Source: Novosphingobium sp. (lineage in GTDB: Bacteria > Pseudomonadota > Alphaproteobacteria > Sphingomonadales > Sphingomonadaceae). From it: a stretch of 64,000 bases of DNA. The position numbers were made by a program, and so were the translations under genes. The stretch is from assembly GCF_024642085.1 (NCBI RefSeq), contig NZ_JAHEBV010000010.1:1-64000 (forward strand), written 5' to 3'. How positions within the stretch are numbered: position 1 is the stretch's first letter; each line of letters begins with the position of its first letter. The notes beneath the pieces are model-generated. The model did not search any database. It saw only the letters and a program-made list of their open reading frames with translations, and was not told where the DNA came from. Positions 16,849 through 25,362 of the stretch are shown here, one piece after another.

Positions 16849-18717
16849 ATGACTGACCAGCCCGCCGACCCTGCCGCTTTCCTGGCTGACCTGTTCAAGG
16901 CACCGCAGCAGCTGTTTGCGCCACTGGGCCGCTCGGGCGATCCGGGGCCCGGCGCCCAGGATCTGGCACAATGGGCCAGCGTGGCGCAGCGCATGCAGAT
17001 GCTGTGGTTCGATTTCCAGCAACAGCAACTGTCCGTCAACGCCCAGAAAATGCCTTCGATGCTGGGAGATCCAGGCAATTGGCTGGACATCATGCAGGGC
17101 TGGCTCAAAGCCTTGCCGCTGGCCAATCCCGATACCCAAAAGCGGTTGTGGGAAGACAGCCTGGCTTTGTGGGAAGGCGTGCTGGGTCAATACGGCATCG
17201 GCCCCAAGGCCGCAGGCGATAATTCCGATGCTCCCGTCTTGCCGCGTAAGGACCGCCGGTTTGCCGATCCCAAATGGCGCGAACAGCCGTTTTTTGCACT
17301 GGTGCACCAAACCTACCTGATGCTGGCGGAACAAGTCATGGCCATGGCTGATGCGGCCCATACCGACGATCCCGCCAAAGCCGAACAGCTGCGGTTTGCT
17401 GCGCGCACTCTGGTTGAGGCGTTGAGCCCGGCTCATTTCCCGCTGACAAATCCGCTGGTGGTGGAAAAAACCTTGGCATCGCGCGGCGAAAACCTGGTCA
17501 AGGGGATGGAACATCTGCTGGCGGACCTGCGCCGCGGGCAGTTGACCCACGTCGATCCCGATGCGTTCAAACTGGGCGAAAATATCGCCACCACGCCGGG
17601 CAAGGTGGTTTACCAGACGCCGCTGTATCAGTTGATCCAGTACAGAGCGGCGACGGACACGGTGCTGGACGTGCCGCTGGTCATTTTTCCGCCGTGGATC
17701 AACCGGTTTTACATCCTGGATCTGGCCCCGCAGAAAAGCTTTATCAAGTGGGCGGTCGACCAGGGTGTGACAGTTTTCGTCGTGTCGTGGAAATCGGCTG
17801 ACGAGACCATGGCCGACCTGTTGTGGGACGATTACATCGCCGCACAGATCGACGCGGTCGAACAGGTCCGCGCGCGGCTGGGGGTCAAGGCGGTTCACAC
17901 CATTGGTTACTGCGTGGCCGGTACGACCCTGGCTGCTACGCTGGCCGTGCTCGCCCGGCGGGGCGAGGCGGACAGGATCAAAAGCGCGACCTTCTTCACC
18001 GCCCAGGTCGATTTCGAGCAATCGGGCGAACTCAAAGTGTTCATTGACGATCAGCAGCTCAATGCGCTGGGGAAACTTTCGGCGCAGACCGGTTACCTTG
18101 ACGGACGGGTCATGTCGGCCACCTTCAACATGCTGCGCGGCAACGATCTGATCTGGAACTACGTGGTCAAGAATTATCTGCTGGGCGAAGACTATCCCGC
18201 GTTCGATCTGCTGCACTGGAACGGTGATGTCACCAACCTGCCAGCCAAGTGGCACGCGGCCTATCTCAAGGATCTGTACCGCGACAACAAGCTGGTCATA
18301 CCCGATGCGCTGTCGGCGTTGGGTACACCGATCGACCTGACGCGGATCGAGACGCCGGCCTTTATCCAGGCCGGGCGCGAGGATCATATCGCCCCGGCTG
18401 AAAGCGTCTGGCGTCTGACCCGGCATCTGCGCGGACCGGCAACATTTCTGCTGGCAGGTTCAGGCCACATAGCCGGCGTGGTCAATCCGCCGGCGGCAAA
18501 GAAGTACCAGTACTGGACCAATGGCGGGCCAGCTGACACGCTGGCCGAGTTTATCGCCGGATCAACCGAGACGCCGGGAAGCTGGTGGCCCCACTGGATC
18601 GCATGGCTGCGCGGACAGGACGCGGCCGAAGTACCCGCCAATGGCAAGCGTGTTCCCGGCGGCAAGGGCGATACGGTGCTGGAAGATGCGCCGGGCAGCT
18701 ATGTAAAGGCGCGGTAA
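16849..18717 (+). CDS. phaC: Class I poly(3-hydroxyalkanoate) synthase
   Basis: A 622-residue enzyme that polymerises (R)-3-hydroxyacyl-CoA into PHA on granules. The lipase-like box is HTIGYCVAGTTLA with the nucleophile at about Cys355; the Asp is in AGREDHIAPAESVW and the His in LLAGSGHIAGVVNPP. Other conserved blocks are PPWINRFYILDL, the tryptophan-rich VVSWKSAD segment and DLLHWNGDVTNLP. The length fits class I and no PhaE or PhaR subunit is adjacent. The ATG at 16849 gives MTDQPADPAAFL; a 31-codon upstream extension is unlike family N-termini. The phasin gene follows 139 nt later, so polymer synthesis and granule coating sit together. Confidence 0.96.
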   Translation: MTDQPADPAAFLADLFKAPQQLFAPLGRSGDPGPGAQDLAQWASVAQRMQMLWFDFQQQQLSVNAQKMPSMLGDPGNWLDIMQGWLKALPLANPDTQKRLWEDSLALWEGVLGQYGIGPKAAGDNSDAPVLPRKDRRFADPKWREQPFFALVHQTYLMLAEQVMAMADAAHTDDPAKAEQLRFAARTLVEALSPAHFPLTNPLVVEKTLASRGENLVKGMEHLLADLRRGQLTHVDPDAFKLGENIATTPGKVVYQTPLYQLIQYRAATDTVLDVPLVIFPPWINRFYILDLAPQKSFIKWAVDQGVTVFVVSWKSADETMADLLWDDYIAAQIDAVEQVRARLGVKAVHTIGYCVAGTTLAATLAVLARRGEADRIKSATFFTAQVDFEQSGELKVFIDDQQLNALGKLSAQTGYLDGRVMSATFNMLRGNDLIWNYVVKNYLLGEDYPAFDLLHWNGDVTNLPAKWHAAYLKDLYRDNKLVIPDALSALGTPIDLTRIETPAFIQAGREDHIAPAESVWRLTRHLRGPATFLLAGSGHIAGVVNPPAAKKYQYWTNGGPADTLAEFIAGSTETPGSWWPHWIAWLRGQDAAEVPANGKRVPGGKGDTVLEDAPGSYVKAR

Positions 18718-18751
18718 GTCCATCATCTTGCAGTCTAAATCGGGTTTATGC

Positions 18752-18808
18752 TGCACTGCACAAAAATTCCTTGACTTCGCACTCGCAATATCTATTTTGT
18801 GCAGTGCA
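18752..18808. promoter_or_regulatory. 14-bp perfect inverted repeat flanking the phasin promoter
   Basis: The arms TGCACTGCACAAAA (18752-18765) and TTTTGTGCAGTGCA (18795-18808) are exact reverse complements 29 nt apart. A TTGACT -35-like box (18771-18776) lies between them, with an AT-rich -10 region overlapping the second arm. Each arm holds the near-palindrome TGCA-C-TGCA, close to TGC-rich sites bound by PhaR repressors of other alphaproteobacteria. Likely a double operator that keeps the phasin off until PHA titrates the repressor. Confidence 0.7.
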
Positions 18809-18856
18809 ACAATGACCGGGCCGAAGGTCGGCACGGGACAAACAAGGATGTGACAG

Positions 18857-19630
18857 ATGGCCGACGCCGCTGAAGCAAAGATTGACGCCGCCAAGGCGGA
18901 AGCCGCCGCGCAGAAGGCTTATGCAGCCGCTGCCGAGCAGACCGAAGCCAAGGCAGAACCCGTAGCCAAGGTTGCCGCGCCGAAGGCCGCGTCCCCCAAG
19001 GCTGCGACCAAGCCGGCGCCCGCTGCCAGGACTGTAAAGGCCAAGCCCGCCGCAACAAAGCCCGCCGCCAAGAAAGCTGGCGTCAAAAAGGCTGCGCCCA
19101 AGAAGATCACCAAGCCTGCCCCTGCCAAGGCTGCACAGCCGGCAGCGCAGGTTTCCACCCTGAACAAGTTTAAGGATACCGTCATGACCAAGACCAAGAC
19201 CACCACCGAAGACTTCACCGCAAAGATGAAGGACGCCGTTGCCGAAGCGCAGGACCGCGCCAAGGTCGCGTTTGAAAAGAGCCAGGCAATGTTCGGCGAT
19301 GCCGGCGCGTTCACCAAGGGCAACGTCGAAGCTCTGGTCGAATCGGGCAAGATCCTGGCCGCCGGCCTGCAGGACATGGGCAAGGACTATGTCGCTGAAG
19401 GCAAGGCCGTGATCGAAACCGTCCAGGCCGACGTGAAGCAGATGGCCGCCGTCAAGTCGCCGACTGACTTCTTCAAGCTGCAGGGCGAAATCATGCGCCG
19501 CAACTTCGACGCTGTCGTCGCGACCGGTTCGAAGCGTTCGGAAGCCATGCTCAAGCTGGCCAACGAAGCGATTGCCCCGATCTCGACCCGCGTCAGCGTA
19601 GCGATCGAAAAGGTCAAGCAGGCCGCGTAA
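18857..19630 (+). CDS. Phasin family granule-associated protein
   Basis: A 257-residue protein in two parts. Residues 1-105 are almost only Ala, Lys, Pro and Thr with repeated AAKPA/KKA words, like the histone H1-like arm of PhaF and able to bind DNA nonspecifically. Residues 105-257 form an amphipathic helical phasin domain ([63 protein letters not shown]). It would coat PHA granules and may tie them to the nucleoid. An AAGGA lies 8 nt before the ATG. The double operator upstream and phaC beforehand support the role; the strong terminator after it isolates the unit. Confidence 0.92.
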   Translation: MADAAEAKIDAAKAEAAAQKAYAAAAEQTEAKAEPVAKVAAPKAASPKAATKPAPAARTVKAKPAATKPAAKKAGVKKAAPKKITKPAPAKAAQPAAQVSTLNKFKDTVMTKTKTTTEDFTAKMKDAVAEAQDRAKVAFEKSQAMFGDAGAFTKGNVEALVESGKILAAGLQDMGKDYVAEGKAVIETVQADVKQMAAVKSPTDFFKLQGEIMRRNFDAVVATGSKRSEAMLKLANEAIAPISTRVSVAIEKVKQAA

Positions 19631-19640
19631 GCGGCCGTTC

Positions 19641-19680
19641 CTCGCGGCGCCGGGCACCTCTCTCCCCGCCGCGCCGCGAG
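19641..19680 (+). other. GC-rich hairpin after the phasin gene
   Basis: CTCGCGGCG and CGCCGCGAG are exact reverse complements 22 nt apart, directly after the phasin stop. There is no T tract, so it more likely stabilises the mRNA end than terminates. Confidence 0.45.
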
Positions 19681-19690
19681 CCGAAAACCC

Positions 19691-19731
19691 GGGCCGGACA
19701 GCCAATGCGCTGTCCGGCCCGTTCGTTTTTT
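19691..19731 (+). terminator. Rho-independent terminator of the phasin unit
   Basis: A perfect 12-bp stem (GGGCCGGACAGC with GCTGTCCGGCCC) closes a 6-nt loop and is followed by GTTCGTTTTTT. Textbook intrinsic terminator between the phasin gene and clpS. Confidence 0.9.
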
Positions 19732-19788
19732 GGCAACGCTTTTGCCGCAAGCACTTGTCCGGACATCCCTTCGATGCGATATTTTGCG

Positions 19789-20166
19789 ATGATGCAGCTC
19801 AACCGCCTACCCGATCCTCTGGCCAACAGTGCCACCGATGACCCTGACAAGGGGGGTGATGCCGGTGGGCAGAACCAGATCGGCGTCGCCACCAAGACCC
19901 GGGCCAAGCCCAAGAAGCCCAGCCAGTTCAAGGTGCTGATGCTCAACGACGATTACACCCCGATGGAGTTCGTGGTGGTCTGCCTGAAGCGATTTTTTTC
20001 CATGGATATGGAACAGGCGACCCGCGTAATGCTTCACGTGCACCAGAAGGGTGTGGGAGTTTGCGGTATCTTCACCTATGAGGTCGCCGAAACCAAGGTC
20101 AATCAGGTGATGGACTTTGCCAAGCAGAACCAGCACCCGCTGCAATGCACGCTGGAAAAGGCCTGA
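19789..20166 (+). CDS. clpS: ATP-dependent Clp protease adaptor ClpS
   Basis: ClpS hands N-degron substrates to ClpAP. The core is intact: [15 protein letters not shown] (the Asn-Asp pocket for the N-terminal residue), [24 protein letters not shown] with the binding-pocket Met and His, and the closing [27 protein letters not shown]. The N-terminal arm is basic and disordered. The start is uncertain: adjacent ATGs at 19789 and 19792, or one at 19774; all lie past the phasin terminator. clpA is not in the next genes; the neighbour at 20179 is convergent. Confidence 0.92.
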   Translation: MMQLNRLPDPLANSATDDPDKGGDAGGQNQIGVATKTRAKPKKPSQFKVLMLNDDYTPMEFVVVCLKRFFSMDMEQATRVMLHVHQKGVGVCGIFTYEVAETKVNQVMDFAKQNQHPLQCTLEKA

Positions 20167-20178
20167 ACGGCCACCCGG

Positions 20179-20940
20179 TCAGTTATACTGGTCGATGCAG
20201 CTGTCGCGCGCTTCCAGCCCGCCTGTGCCATCAGCCTCACGGCGCTTCATGCAGGCAATCGCACGGTCCCACGCAGCCTGATAGCTGATCTTCTTCACAC
20301 GGGCATAATTTGCGACCCATTCAGGGTATGGCAGTGAAAACAGCCGGACGCTGGATGGAATGCCAACCGCATCGATCGGCCCCTCGCCGCATACTTCGCG
20401 CAGCTTGCGCACATCGGGATCGCGTTCGTTTGCGCCGGGATAGCCGCCCCAGATCGCGGGCTCACCGACGCGCGCTGATGGCTTGCCGCTGTCGAACACA
20501 GCCAGATAGCCCTGGCTGTCGCGCCCGATCTGGGCATTGCGATCGAACAGCACCAGATTGCCGGGCTTGCCCTTTCGGTCCGCTCGCCGGAAGCAGCCGT
20601 GATCAAGCAAGACGGTCCCGTAGGTTGCCGAAGTCAGGACGATGGTCGCCGCCGATTTCGACCGCGGAAACAGGTGAAACGGATAGCGGGCGTCGGCCTC
20701 AACCTGGGCGGGAGGCGCTTCACGCGCATAGATCTCGCCCCCCGTTTCGCTTGCCCCCGGTTCAGGCGGGGCCACGCTTGGCCACGGACTGGCCGGAACC
20801 TTGCCGATCGAGGCCATGCCGTCAGCATCCAATGCCGCACCGGTAAGCGCAAAGCGATCATGCGCAGTTTGCGGCAGGGTGGTGCATGACGCCATGCTGG
20901 CCAGGATAAGGTTCAGGGCGATCGGGCGAAGCGATTTCAT
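20179..20940 (-). CDS. Putative lipoprotein of unknown function
   Basis: A 253-residue protein with an N-terminal signal and a lipobox-like SMASC, so Cys19 may be lipidated. The mature part has no domain I recognise. It includes a central segment with FRRADRKGKPGNLVLFDRN and a C-terminal helical region with CMKRREADGTGG and a final Cys. Six or so cysteines (for example DHGCFRR, REVCGEG, ACMKRR, DSCIDQ) could form disulfides, in line with a periplasmic location. The start at 20940 (MKSLRPIALN) was chosen over one at 20976 because it gives the lipobox at the right distance. Confidence 0.65.
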   Translation of the reverse strand: MKSLRPIALNLILASMASCTTLPQTAHDRFALTGAALDADGMASIGKVPASPWPSVAPPEPGASETGGEIYAREAPPAQVEADARYPFHLFPRSKSAATIVLTSATYGTVLLDHGCFRRADRKGKPGNLVLFDRNAQIGRDSQGYLAVFDSGKPSARVGEPAIWGGYPGANERDPDVRKLREVCGEGPIDAVGIPSSVRLFSLPYPEWVANYARVKKISYQAAWDRAIACMKRREADGTGGLEARDSCIDQYN

Positions 20941-20980
20941 CTTTTTGCAAACAAAACAAACGCTGCCAAGTTCCATCTAA

Positions 20981-21688
20981 TCAGGCCGCACTCGTTCCAA
21001 ACAGGCTGCCAATGAAATAGGTCGCGGCCATGGCCATGACACCCCAAAACGCCACCCGGACCACACCTTTGGTAACCTGCGCACCGCCGGCCGCCGCGCC
21101 AATTGCGCCCAGCAGCATCAGGAAACACAGTGCCGCAAAGGACACACTCAGCGGGATTTGTCCCAGGGGCGTCAGGACAGCGGCCCCCAGAGGCAGCGCC
21201 GCGCCGACGGAAAAGGTCGCGGCCGAGGTCAGCGCGGCCTGGATCGGACGGGCGCGGTGCATCTCGGCAAGGCCCAATTCGTCGCGGGCGTGTGTAGCCA
21301 GCGCATTGTGCGCCGTCAGCGATTCGGCCACCTGCCTGGCGAGATCTTCAGACAAGCCGCGCCCACGGTATATCCCGGTCAGTTCGTCCAGCTCCTTGGC
21401 GGGCAAAGCCGCAAGTTCGCCGCGTTCACGAACAAGATCGGCAGCTTCGGTATCGGCCTGGCTTGATACCGAAACATATTCGCCGGCCGCCATCGACATG
21501 GCGCCGGCAACCAGGCCGGCAACGCCGGCAACCACAACCTCGTGCTTGGCGCTGGCCGCCGCTGCGACGCCGACGACCAGGCTGGCTGTGGAAACTATTC
21601 CGTCATTCGCACCCAAAACTGCGGCGCGCAACCAGCCGATACGCGCTACAGCATGGTTTTCCGCCGATCCCTGTTCAGCTATCGTCAT
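20981..21688 (-). CDS. VIT1/CCC1-family membrane protein
   Basis: A 235-residue protein with five likely membrane helices. The first helix region holds RAAVLGANDGIVSTASLVVGVAAA, the diagnostic motif of the vacuolar iron transporter family, and AGAMSMAAGEYVSVSSQADTE follows. The hydrophilic middle (residues about 85-150) is the cytoplasmic metal-binding part with many Glu. Relatives move Fe2+ or Mn2+ out of the cytoplasm. Direction and metal here are inferred. The ATG at 21688 gives MTIAEQGS. Divergent from lptF at 21778. Confidence 0.88.
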   Translation of the reverse strand: MTIAEQGSAENHAVARIGWLRAAVLGANDGIVSTASLVVGVAAAASAKHEVVVAGVAGLVAGAMSMAAGEYVSVSSQADTEAADLVRERGELAALPAKELDELTGIYRGRGLSEDLARQVAESLTAHNALATHARDELGLAEMHRARPIQAALTSAATFSVGAALPLGAAVLTPLGQIPLSVSFAALCFLMLLGAIGAAAGGAQVTKGVVRVAFWGVMAMAATYFIGSLFGTSAA

Positions 21689-21777
21689 CGCCGTCCCCTT
21701 CGTCACCCTGACCCTGATCTATGACTGTCACCGCCCCGGCGCCAGCGGCACTTTCGCGCTTTCGCCCATGCGCCGCG

Positions 21778-23040
21778 ATGGGTATGGAGACCTTGACCCG
21801 ACCGGAACCGATTGCCTCACCTTTGAAATTTCTCCCTGCCATCGATCGCTATATCCTGCGCCTGACGCTCGTCCCGATGGCAGCGGTGTTTTTGATCGCC
21901 GCGTCGCTGCTGATCCTCGACAAGATGCTGAAGCTGTTCGATTTTGTCGCCAGCGAAGGCGGTCCGATCGGCGTGGTGTTCCGCATGCTGGCCAATCTGC
22001 TGCCCGAATACGCCAGTCTGGCGATCCCGCTGGGGCTGATGCTGGGGATCCTGCTGGCTTTTCGCAAGCTGGCGACGTCCAGCGAACTGGACGTGATGCG
22101 CGCGGTCGGGCTGGGCTATACCCGGCTGCTGCGCATGCCTTATGCCATCACGCTGGTACTGGCCGCGCTTAACCTGGTGATCGTCGGCTATCTCCAGCCG
22201 CTTTCGCGGTACTGGTACGAACAGCTTGAGTTTGAACTGCGATCAGGGGCGCTGGGCGCCTCGATCAAGGTGGGTGAGTTTACCACCCTGCAGGACAAAA
22301 TGGCGCTGCGGATCGAGCAGAGCCGCGAGGAAGGCCGCCGCCTGATCGGCATTTACGCCCGGGTCAACAGCCCGCGCGGCGAAGTGCTGACCATCAGCGC
22401 CCGCGAAGGGCGCTTCCTGGCCCTGCAGGAAAACCCCGATACTATCATCCTGCGGCTGACCGACGGGCAGATCATCCAGGACGATCCCAGACAGACCCCG
22501 CGCGTGCTGACTTTCACCCGCCACGATCTGCCGATTGACCTTCCAGCGATCGAGAAGTTCCGTCAGCGCGGCGGCAAGGAGCGCGAATACATCCTGCCTG
22601 AACTGATGAAGATCGGGTGGAGCCAGGACGCTTCAAGCCAGATGAGGAATGAGACCCGCGCAAGCCTTTCGTTCCGGCTGGTCGAAGTGGTGATGATGCT
22701 GTTGTTGCCGCTGCTGGCCGTTGCGCTGGCGATCCCGCCCAAACGGTCGACTTCGTCGCTCGGGCTGTTCGTATCGATCGTGATGGTCGTGGCTTATCAC
22801 AAGATCAACGAATACGGGCAGGCCGTGGCAGCGCTGGGCCGCCTTTCGCCCGCGGTGATCCTGTGGGGGCCGTTCGTGCTGTTTGCCGCGCTGATCGTAT
22901 GGATGTACTGGCGCGTCGCCTACGTACCGGGCGGGCAGGCGATCGGAGCACTTGAAAAGGTCGTGGGCAATCTGGGCAAGCGGATCATGAAGCTGATCCG
23001 GCGGCGCACCGGCGGTCCAGCGGCGGCGGAGACGGCCTGA
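21778..23040 (+). CDS. lptF: LPS export ABC transporter permease LptF
   Basis: One of two half-permeases of the LptB2FG complex that lifts lipopolysaccharide from the inner membrane and pushes it along the LptC/A/D bridge. The roughly 420-residue product has three N-terminal and three C-terminal membrane helices of the YjgP/YjgQ family around a periplasmic beta-jellyroll (residues about 135-280). Family blocks include LDKMLKLFDFV, LLPEYASLAIPLGLMLGILLAFRKLATSSELDVMRAVG and the late LPLLAVALAIPPKRS. The start lies among ATGs at 21721, 21778 and 21784; the middle one is listed. lptG begins on the last base of the stop codon. Confidence 0.93.
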   Translation: MGMETLTRPEPIASPLKFLPAIDRYILRLTLVPMAAVFLIAASLLILDKMLKLFDFVASEGGPIGVVFRMLANLLPEYASLAIPLGLMLGILLAFRKLATSSELDVMRAVGLGYTRLLRMPYAITLVLAALNLVIVGYLQPLSRYWYEQLEFELRSGALGASIKVGEFTTLQDKMALRIEQSREEGRRLIGIYARVNSPRGEVLTISAREGRFLALQENPDTIILRLTDGQIIQDDPRQTPRVLTFTRHDLPIDLPAIEKFRQRGGKEREYILPELMKIGWSQDASSQMRNETRASLSFRLVEVVMMLLLPLLAVALAIPPKRSTSSLGLFVSIVMVVAYHKINEYGQAVAALGRLSPAVILWGPFVLFAALIVWMYWRVAYVPGGQAIGALEKVVGNLGKRIMKLIRRRTGGPAAAETA

Positions 23041-24137
23041 TGTTTGCCTCGTTGTTCCCCTCGCCCACGTTGACGTGGTACCTGGTCAAGCTGTTCGTCG
23101 GCCGCATTCTGGGCGTATTGGTCCTGCTGGTGCTGGTACTGCAAGCGCTGCAATTGCTGTCCGAAAGCGGCGATATCCTGGCGGTGCCGGGGAATGGTCA
23201 GGCTGAAATCTGGCGCTTTGTCCAGCTTAATGTGCCCCAGTTGATTTCCCGTTTCCTGCCCTATTCGGTCCTTCTGGCAACATTGTTTACTTTCTGGCCG
23301 CTCAATCAGAACAGCGAGGTTATCGCCATGCGCGCCGGCGGGCTTTCGGCGCACCAGGTGCTGGCCCCGTTGCTGCTGACCGCTGGCGTAATCTCGCTTG
23401 TTAGCCTTGTCTTCAACGAAACCGTCGTGGCCAGATCGGCCGGCACGCTGAAGGTCTGGAATGACCTCAAATATTATCCCATCCCGGCCGAAAGCGGATC
23501 GCGATCAAACGTCTACCTGCGCGATGGGGACAACATCCTGGCCGCCCGCACAGTGACCGGCAGCGGACCTGCTACGATAATGGACGACGTATCGTTCTAT
23601 CGCCGCGATCCGGGCGGCATGGTCATCCAGCAAATGCGCAGCCCGCGCGCGGTCTATGCCAATCCGGGCTGGCAGCTGCAGGAGCCGACCGTTTTCAATG
23701 TTGCGGCCACGCAGACGCAGAAGCTGGGCGACACGGTTGTCTCACAAAGCGTGACCCCGGCGCAGGTGGCGATCAGCAAGATCGATCCGGACGGCGAGAA
23801 TATCATCACGCTTGGTCGCCAGATCGAGGAACTGCGCGCTGCCGGGCGCCGCACCGATGCGCTTGACGCCAAATGGTGGCACAAGCTGTCTGGCCCGCTT
23901 TCCGCGCTGCTGATGCCGCTGCTGGGATCGGTCGCGGCGTTTGGCCTGGCCCGGTCCGGCCAGTTGCTGGTCCGCGCCGTGGTCGGCATGGCGCTGGGTT
24001 TTGCCTATTTCGTGGTCGACAACGCCGCGCTCGCGGTAGGCAATTTCGGCGGCTACACTCCCCTTATCGCGGCCTGGGCACCGTTCCTGCTGTTCGCGCT
24101 GGTTGGCGAAACCGTTCTGGTCCGAACCGAGGAATAG
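23040..24137 (+). CDS. lptG: LPS export ABC transporter permease LptG
   Basis: The 365-residue partner of LptF with the same six-helix plus periplasmic jellyroll design. Conserved parts are FLPYSVLLATLFTFWPLNQNSEVIAMRAGG and the C-terminal MPLLGSVAAFGLARSGQLLVR. TGATG coupling with lptF makes equal synthesis likely. The periplasmic domain carries the NVYLRDGDNILAARTV strand expected for contact with LptC. lptB, C, A and D lie outside the window. Confidence 0.93.
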   Translation: MFASLFPSPTLTWYLVKLFVGRILGVLVLLVLVLQALQLLSESGDILAVPGNGQAEIWRFVQLNVPQLISRFLPYSVLLATLFTFWPLNQNSEVIAMRAGGLSAHQVLAPLLLTAGVISLVSLVFNETVVARSAGTLKVWNDLKYYPIPAESGSRSNVYLRDGDNILAARTVTGSGPATIMDDVSFYRRDPGGMVIQQMRSPRAVYANPGWQLQEPTVFNVAATQTQKLGDTVVSQSVTPAQVAISKIDPDGENIITLGRQIEELRAAGRRTDALDAKWWHKLSGPLSALLMPLLGSVAAFGLARSGQLLVRAVVGMALGFAYFVVDNAALAVGNFGGYTPLIAAWAPFLLFALVGETVLVRTEE

Positions 24138-24149
24138 CGGTGGCGGCTT

Positions 24150-25229
24150 TCAGCGCGCGATCATCGTGCTGCGTGCCAGCCGGGCCACCAGCGGAACGAG
24201 GCCAGGATAATTTGCCCCGTCATAGGTTGATCCAGCGCCCAGCGCGGCGCGCAGGCGGCGATGCGCTTCGGGCAGCGAATGGTATGGCATCGAGGGCAGC
24301 AGGTGGTGCAGCGCGTGATAGCGCAGGCCGACCGGCGCCCACAGTTCCGCCCAGATACCCGGCGGGGGCACATTGACCGAATCGAGGTACTGCGCGGTGA
24401 CAGTCATCGGATCGCCTTCATTCTCCCACAGATGCGCCACCAGCGTGCGCACCTGGTTGAACAGGGCGGTGATCGAGACAATCGCCAAAGCAATCACCAG
24501 CGGACGCCAGCCCAGCACCTGAGTGCTGGCCAGCAGGCACCAGGCCCACAGGCTGGCCCCCAGTTCCTGCCAGAACACCATGCGGGCAAAATCGCCTTCA
24601 GGCGGGCGGCGGCGGAAATCGGGATTGATCGACAGCGCGCTGGCCCGTTCCCACACCAAGGTGCGCAGCGGCGGAACGACTGTGCCCAGCGGCACAAGCA
24701 ACGCAGAACGGATCAAAAGGCCGATCGGCAGCAGCAAGGCGACCAGCGCAAACACCGGCAGACTCCACCATTTCATCAGGGCAAGCGGCAGATATTCCGG
24801 ATCTTCCCCCGTTCCATAGCGGGTGCGCGCGTGATGCAGGGTGTGAACGCCTTCGTACATGAACGACGGGGTCAGCACCGGAATGCCCACCAGTACATTC
24901 CAGCCGAAACGGAAACCCGGCAAGGCTGTGCGATGGATATGGGTCAGTTCATGAATGAACAGCAGCGCGCGGTACAGCGCGATGACCGCCACGGCGCCGC
25001 TGGCAAGCGCCGCCCAGGGATTGTCCAGCAGGATTGCCCCGGCAATCCCGGCATAACCCAGCCCTGCCGACAGCAGCATGTCGGGCCAGTAGATCGCACC
25101 GCGCGCGGCGGATATGTCGCGGGTCAGTTCCACCGCGGCGCGCAACATCCCCATGTCATCGGGGATCGCTGCCATCCGCTGCGCGGTGTTAGGGCCGCTG
25201 GTCGCGGTGATCGGTTGATGTACGCTCAT
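24150..25229 (-). CDS. Membrane fatty acid desaturase family protein
   Basis: A 359-residue integral di-iron protein with the three histidine boxes of acyl desaturases: HELTHIH in the first, HTLHHARTRYG in the second and YHALHHLLPSMPYHSLPEAH at the third. Four to six membrane helices separate them. Relatives introduce double bonds into membrane acyl chains; some act as carotenoid ketolases or hydroxylases, and this protein cannot be placed more closely by eye. The ATG at 25229 (MSVHQPIT) is listed; the frame runs 96 codons further but overlaps the divergent gene at 25363 and looks non-coding. Confidence 0.87.
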   Translation of the reverse strand: MSVHQPITATSGPNTAQRMAAIPDDMGMLRAAVELTRDISAARGAIYWPDMLLSAGLGYAGIAGAILLDNPWAALASGAVAVIALYRALLFIHELTHIHRTALPGFRFGWNVLVGIPVLTPSFMYEGVHTLHHARTRYGTGEDPEYLPLALMKWWSLPVFALVALLLPIGLLIRSALLVPLGTVVPPLRTLVWERASALSINPDFRRRPPEGDFARMVFWQELGASLWAWCLLASTQVLGWRPLVIALAIVSITALFNQVRTLVAHLWENEGDPMTVTAQYLDSVNVPPPGIWAELWAPVGLRYHALHHLLPSMPYHSLPEAHRRLRAALGAGSTYDGANYPGLVPLVARLARSTMIAR

Positions 25230-25362
25230 TTCTTCACAAAATCCGCCTTGGCCCGGCCGGCAAAATCGCGGCCTGCACACATTTTCGCCAAAATGGGTCG
25301 CCAAGGCGTGCCTGACAAGCCAAACGGCCAAATCGCAGTCGCCCCTGCACCCCAACAAAGGC

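Noticed and set aside
16723..18426. A 567-codon open frame antisense to phaC
   Set aside because: It mirrors the codon structure of phaC, which has a clear protein family, all active-site motifs and a good start. Long antisense frames are usual in GC-rich coding DNA. The antisense product has no recognisable motif.
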